NCBI RefSeq assembly: GCF_037893015.1
Contig: NC_133666.1
Coordinates: 620,229,156-620,293,155 of the forward strand
Source of the DNA: Macrotis lagotis
Lineage: Eukaryota > Chordata > Mammalia > Peramelemorphia > Peramelidae
Direction: 5' to 3'
DNA length: 64,000 nt
Numbering within the stretch: position 1 is the first letter of the stretch; each line of letters opens with the position of its first letter. The notes under the pieces were generated by a model. That model searched no databases and was not told the DNA's origin. It was given only the letters and a program-made list of their open reading frames with translations. Shown here one piece after another: positions 62,590-64,000 of the stretch. Position numbers and translations under genes: made by a program.

Positions 62590-62765
62590 TAATCATTTTG
62601 GATCCTTGCCTTGTCAGGAAAGTGCTATCATTATTTTCAATTTATACAGGAAAAAATTGAACCTAGAGAGATTGTGACTTACCCAAGGTCACATAGCTAG
62701 TAAGTGTCCAAAGGTGGATATGAACCAAGGCCTTCCAAGTCTGATGCTCTATTTCACCAGGGCTT
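62590..62765 (-). repeat. MIR-like element, antisense
   Basis: GACTTACCCAAGGTCACATA and GATATGAACCAAGGCCTTCC. Confidence 0.7.
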
Positions 62766-62879
62766 CCTCTGGTGGTGTCAATCTCCTGGAACTGTTATGA
62801 GGCTCTGTAATACATTATGTAAAGTGCTTTGAAAACCTTAAAGTATGCTATAAAGGTTATCTATTATATGTAGATAACT

Positions 62880-63235
62880 AAAACGTTTATGAAATGAGTA
62901 TTATGTGCCAGCCACTGTGAAGAGTATGCAACTCAAAGCAGAAAGAAGGCAATCCTGACCTCAAGGAGTCTACACTCTAGTGGAGAATGTCAACTTTTAA
63001 AATGTATCTCTATATCATTTGTACAGTACATTAAAGGAGTTAATTAGTAGGCATGGAGAGATGAAAGATGAGAGAAAGGGAATAATTCAAGGGACTAGTT
63101 CTCAGAAGGAGCAATAGGCCATGGGATCAAGGACTGGCATGGTAAAGAAAATAAGACACTTCTTCTAAAGAAGCAAAATGGAAGAGAAATGGGGACAATT
63201 ACAAGAAGGGTTGAAGTATGGAAGGAGGGAGATGG
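62880..63235 (-). repeat. CR1/L2-clade LINE 3' end fragment
   Basis: TATTATGTGCCAGCCACTG and CCTGACCTCAAGGAGTCTAC. Confidence 0.5.
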
Positions 63236-63244
63236 CAAAGAGCC

Positions 63245-63355
63245 CCTTTTTAAAAAATTTAATATTAAATTAAAATATTAATTTTTGTAAGATTTTGAGT
63301 TCCACATTTTTCTACCTCCCTCCTTTCCCTTCCCCTTCCTTTTGTGTGTGCATGT
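63245..63355 (-). mobile_element. L1 3' end, antisense, split by a SINE
   Basis: TTGTAAGATTTTGAGTTCCA and the C/T-rich run are the reverse of an L1 3' UTR. It resumes after the SINE at 63521-63590. Confidence 0.6.
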
Positions 63356-63360
63356 GTGTG

Positions 63361-63520
63361 TGTGGGGGGGGGGTTAGGTTTTTTCAAGGCAACCAGAGTT
63401 AAGTGACTTGCTGAAGGTCACACAGCTGGGTAATTAGTAAATATCCGAGGTTGCACTTGAACTCAGGTCCTCCTGACTCCAGGGCTCATGCTCTATCCAC
63501 TGCACCACCTAGCTGCCCCC
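63361..63520 (-). repeat. WSINE1-type SINE
   Basis: Full antisense copy preceded by a (TG)n and G run. TCCCCTTCCT occurs on both sides as a target duplication. Confidence 0.9.
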
Positions 63521-63590
63521 TCCCCTTCCTCTTGACAGTGAGTAATCTAAGTTATACATGCATAACTGTATTAAACGTTTTTCAAAATGG

Positions 63591-64000
63591 CACCTTTCTT
63601 AATACAGTAAGAAATGAGACCTTTTGCTGATAGGGAGGAAGGAGGCAAAGAGAGGAAATTTGGAATATTCCTAGAGAGGGTTAATCAGGAGAGAATGTTC
63701 TGGATTTACTTCACACATGCCTTCCTGAGAAGATTGTATCTCGATCTGATTGTTCTTAACCAGGAGGGCAGAAAGAAACCTTTTAAAATAATTCACATTT
63801 GAAAGTGCCTATTGATGTAATATCTTTGACCAAAATCTAATTTAAAAAAAACAAATAGTCTTACCCTTTGTGCATTTTCATTATACATTGTTAATGACTT
63901 TGGTTGCAAGCCAGTAAAAGACTTAAGCTATTAGCGGGTAGAGCAGGCAGAAAGAGTTAAAAGGATTGCCAGGCTGAAGCCAAGCTCAGGAGAGCTAAGA
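63591..64000. other. Unassigned end of window
   Basis: Unique-looking AT-rich sequence, no gene seen. Confidence 0.45.

Noticed and set aside
51240..64000. Exons of GPT, the gene usually next to MFSD3
   Set aside because: No aminotransferase motif or open frame of that kind was found. If synteny holds, the gene lies to the right of this window.

Overview
The window is nuclear DNA from a mammal, almost certainly a marsupial and probably an Australian one such as a dasyurid. The species call rests on dozens of copies of one tRNA-derived SINE with a clear A box and B box and the TTAATAATTACCTAGCTG body that I associate with WSINE1. Marsupial-type L1 tails, CORE/MIR-like SINEs, SINEs with an RTE (BovB-like) tail and decayed L2/CR1 and RTE LINEs also fit. 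Repeat family names are from memory, not from a database search.

Two protein-coding genes can be assembled exon by exon. RECQL4, the RecQ-like DNA helicase, lies on the + strand from a CpG-island promoter at about 3.2-4.5 kb to a stop at 47503. I place 24 coding exons with GT-AG introns and compatible phases, giving 3966 nt and a 1321-residue product. MFSD3, an MFS transporter of the SLC33 acetyl-CoA transporter group, lies on the - strand from a second CpG island at about 49.15-50.6 kb. It has five coding exons, 407 residues and a stop at 47779. The two genes converge tail to tail, and their poly(A) signals are placed so that the 3' UTRs probably overlap. This RECQL4-MFSD3 arrangement is the conserved mammalian one. 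The divergent neighbour usually found at the RECQL4 promoter (LRRC14) has no recognisable coding sequence in the first 4 kb.

Layout: 1-3.2 kb is intergenic with a few SINEs. 3.2-4.5 kb is the RECQL4 promoter CpG island. 4.9-47.5 kb is RECQL4, whose introns 3 (14.2 kb) and 14 (9.1 kb) are filled with retroelements. 47.5-49.9 kb is MFSD3. 49.9-50.6 kb is the MFSD3 promoter island, interrupted by a SINE preceded by a 29-G run. 50.8-51.0 kb is a 15-bp minisatellite between two perfect cAMP-response-element palindromes. 51.2-64 kb is gene-poor and repeat-rich.

The most unusual structure is in RECQL4 intron 3. It is an inverted repeat with arms of about 1.43 kb, made of L1 3' ends that share a SINE at the same internal site, around a 415-bp L1 5'UTR-derived spacer. 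The left arm was later split by a 2.7-kb half-L1 (HAL1-like) element with a 14-bp target duplication and an uninterrupted 353-residue ORF1 but no ORF2. I see no CRISPR array, operon, phage or other prokaryotic-type system, and no clearly new protein-coding system.
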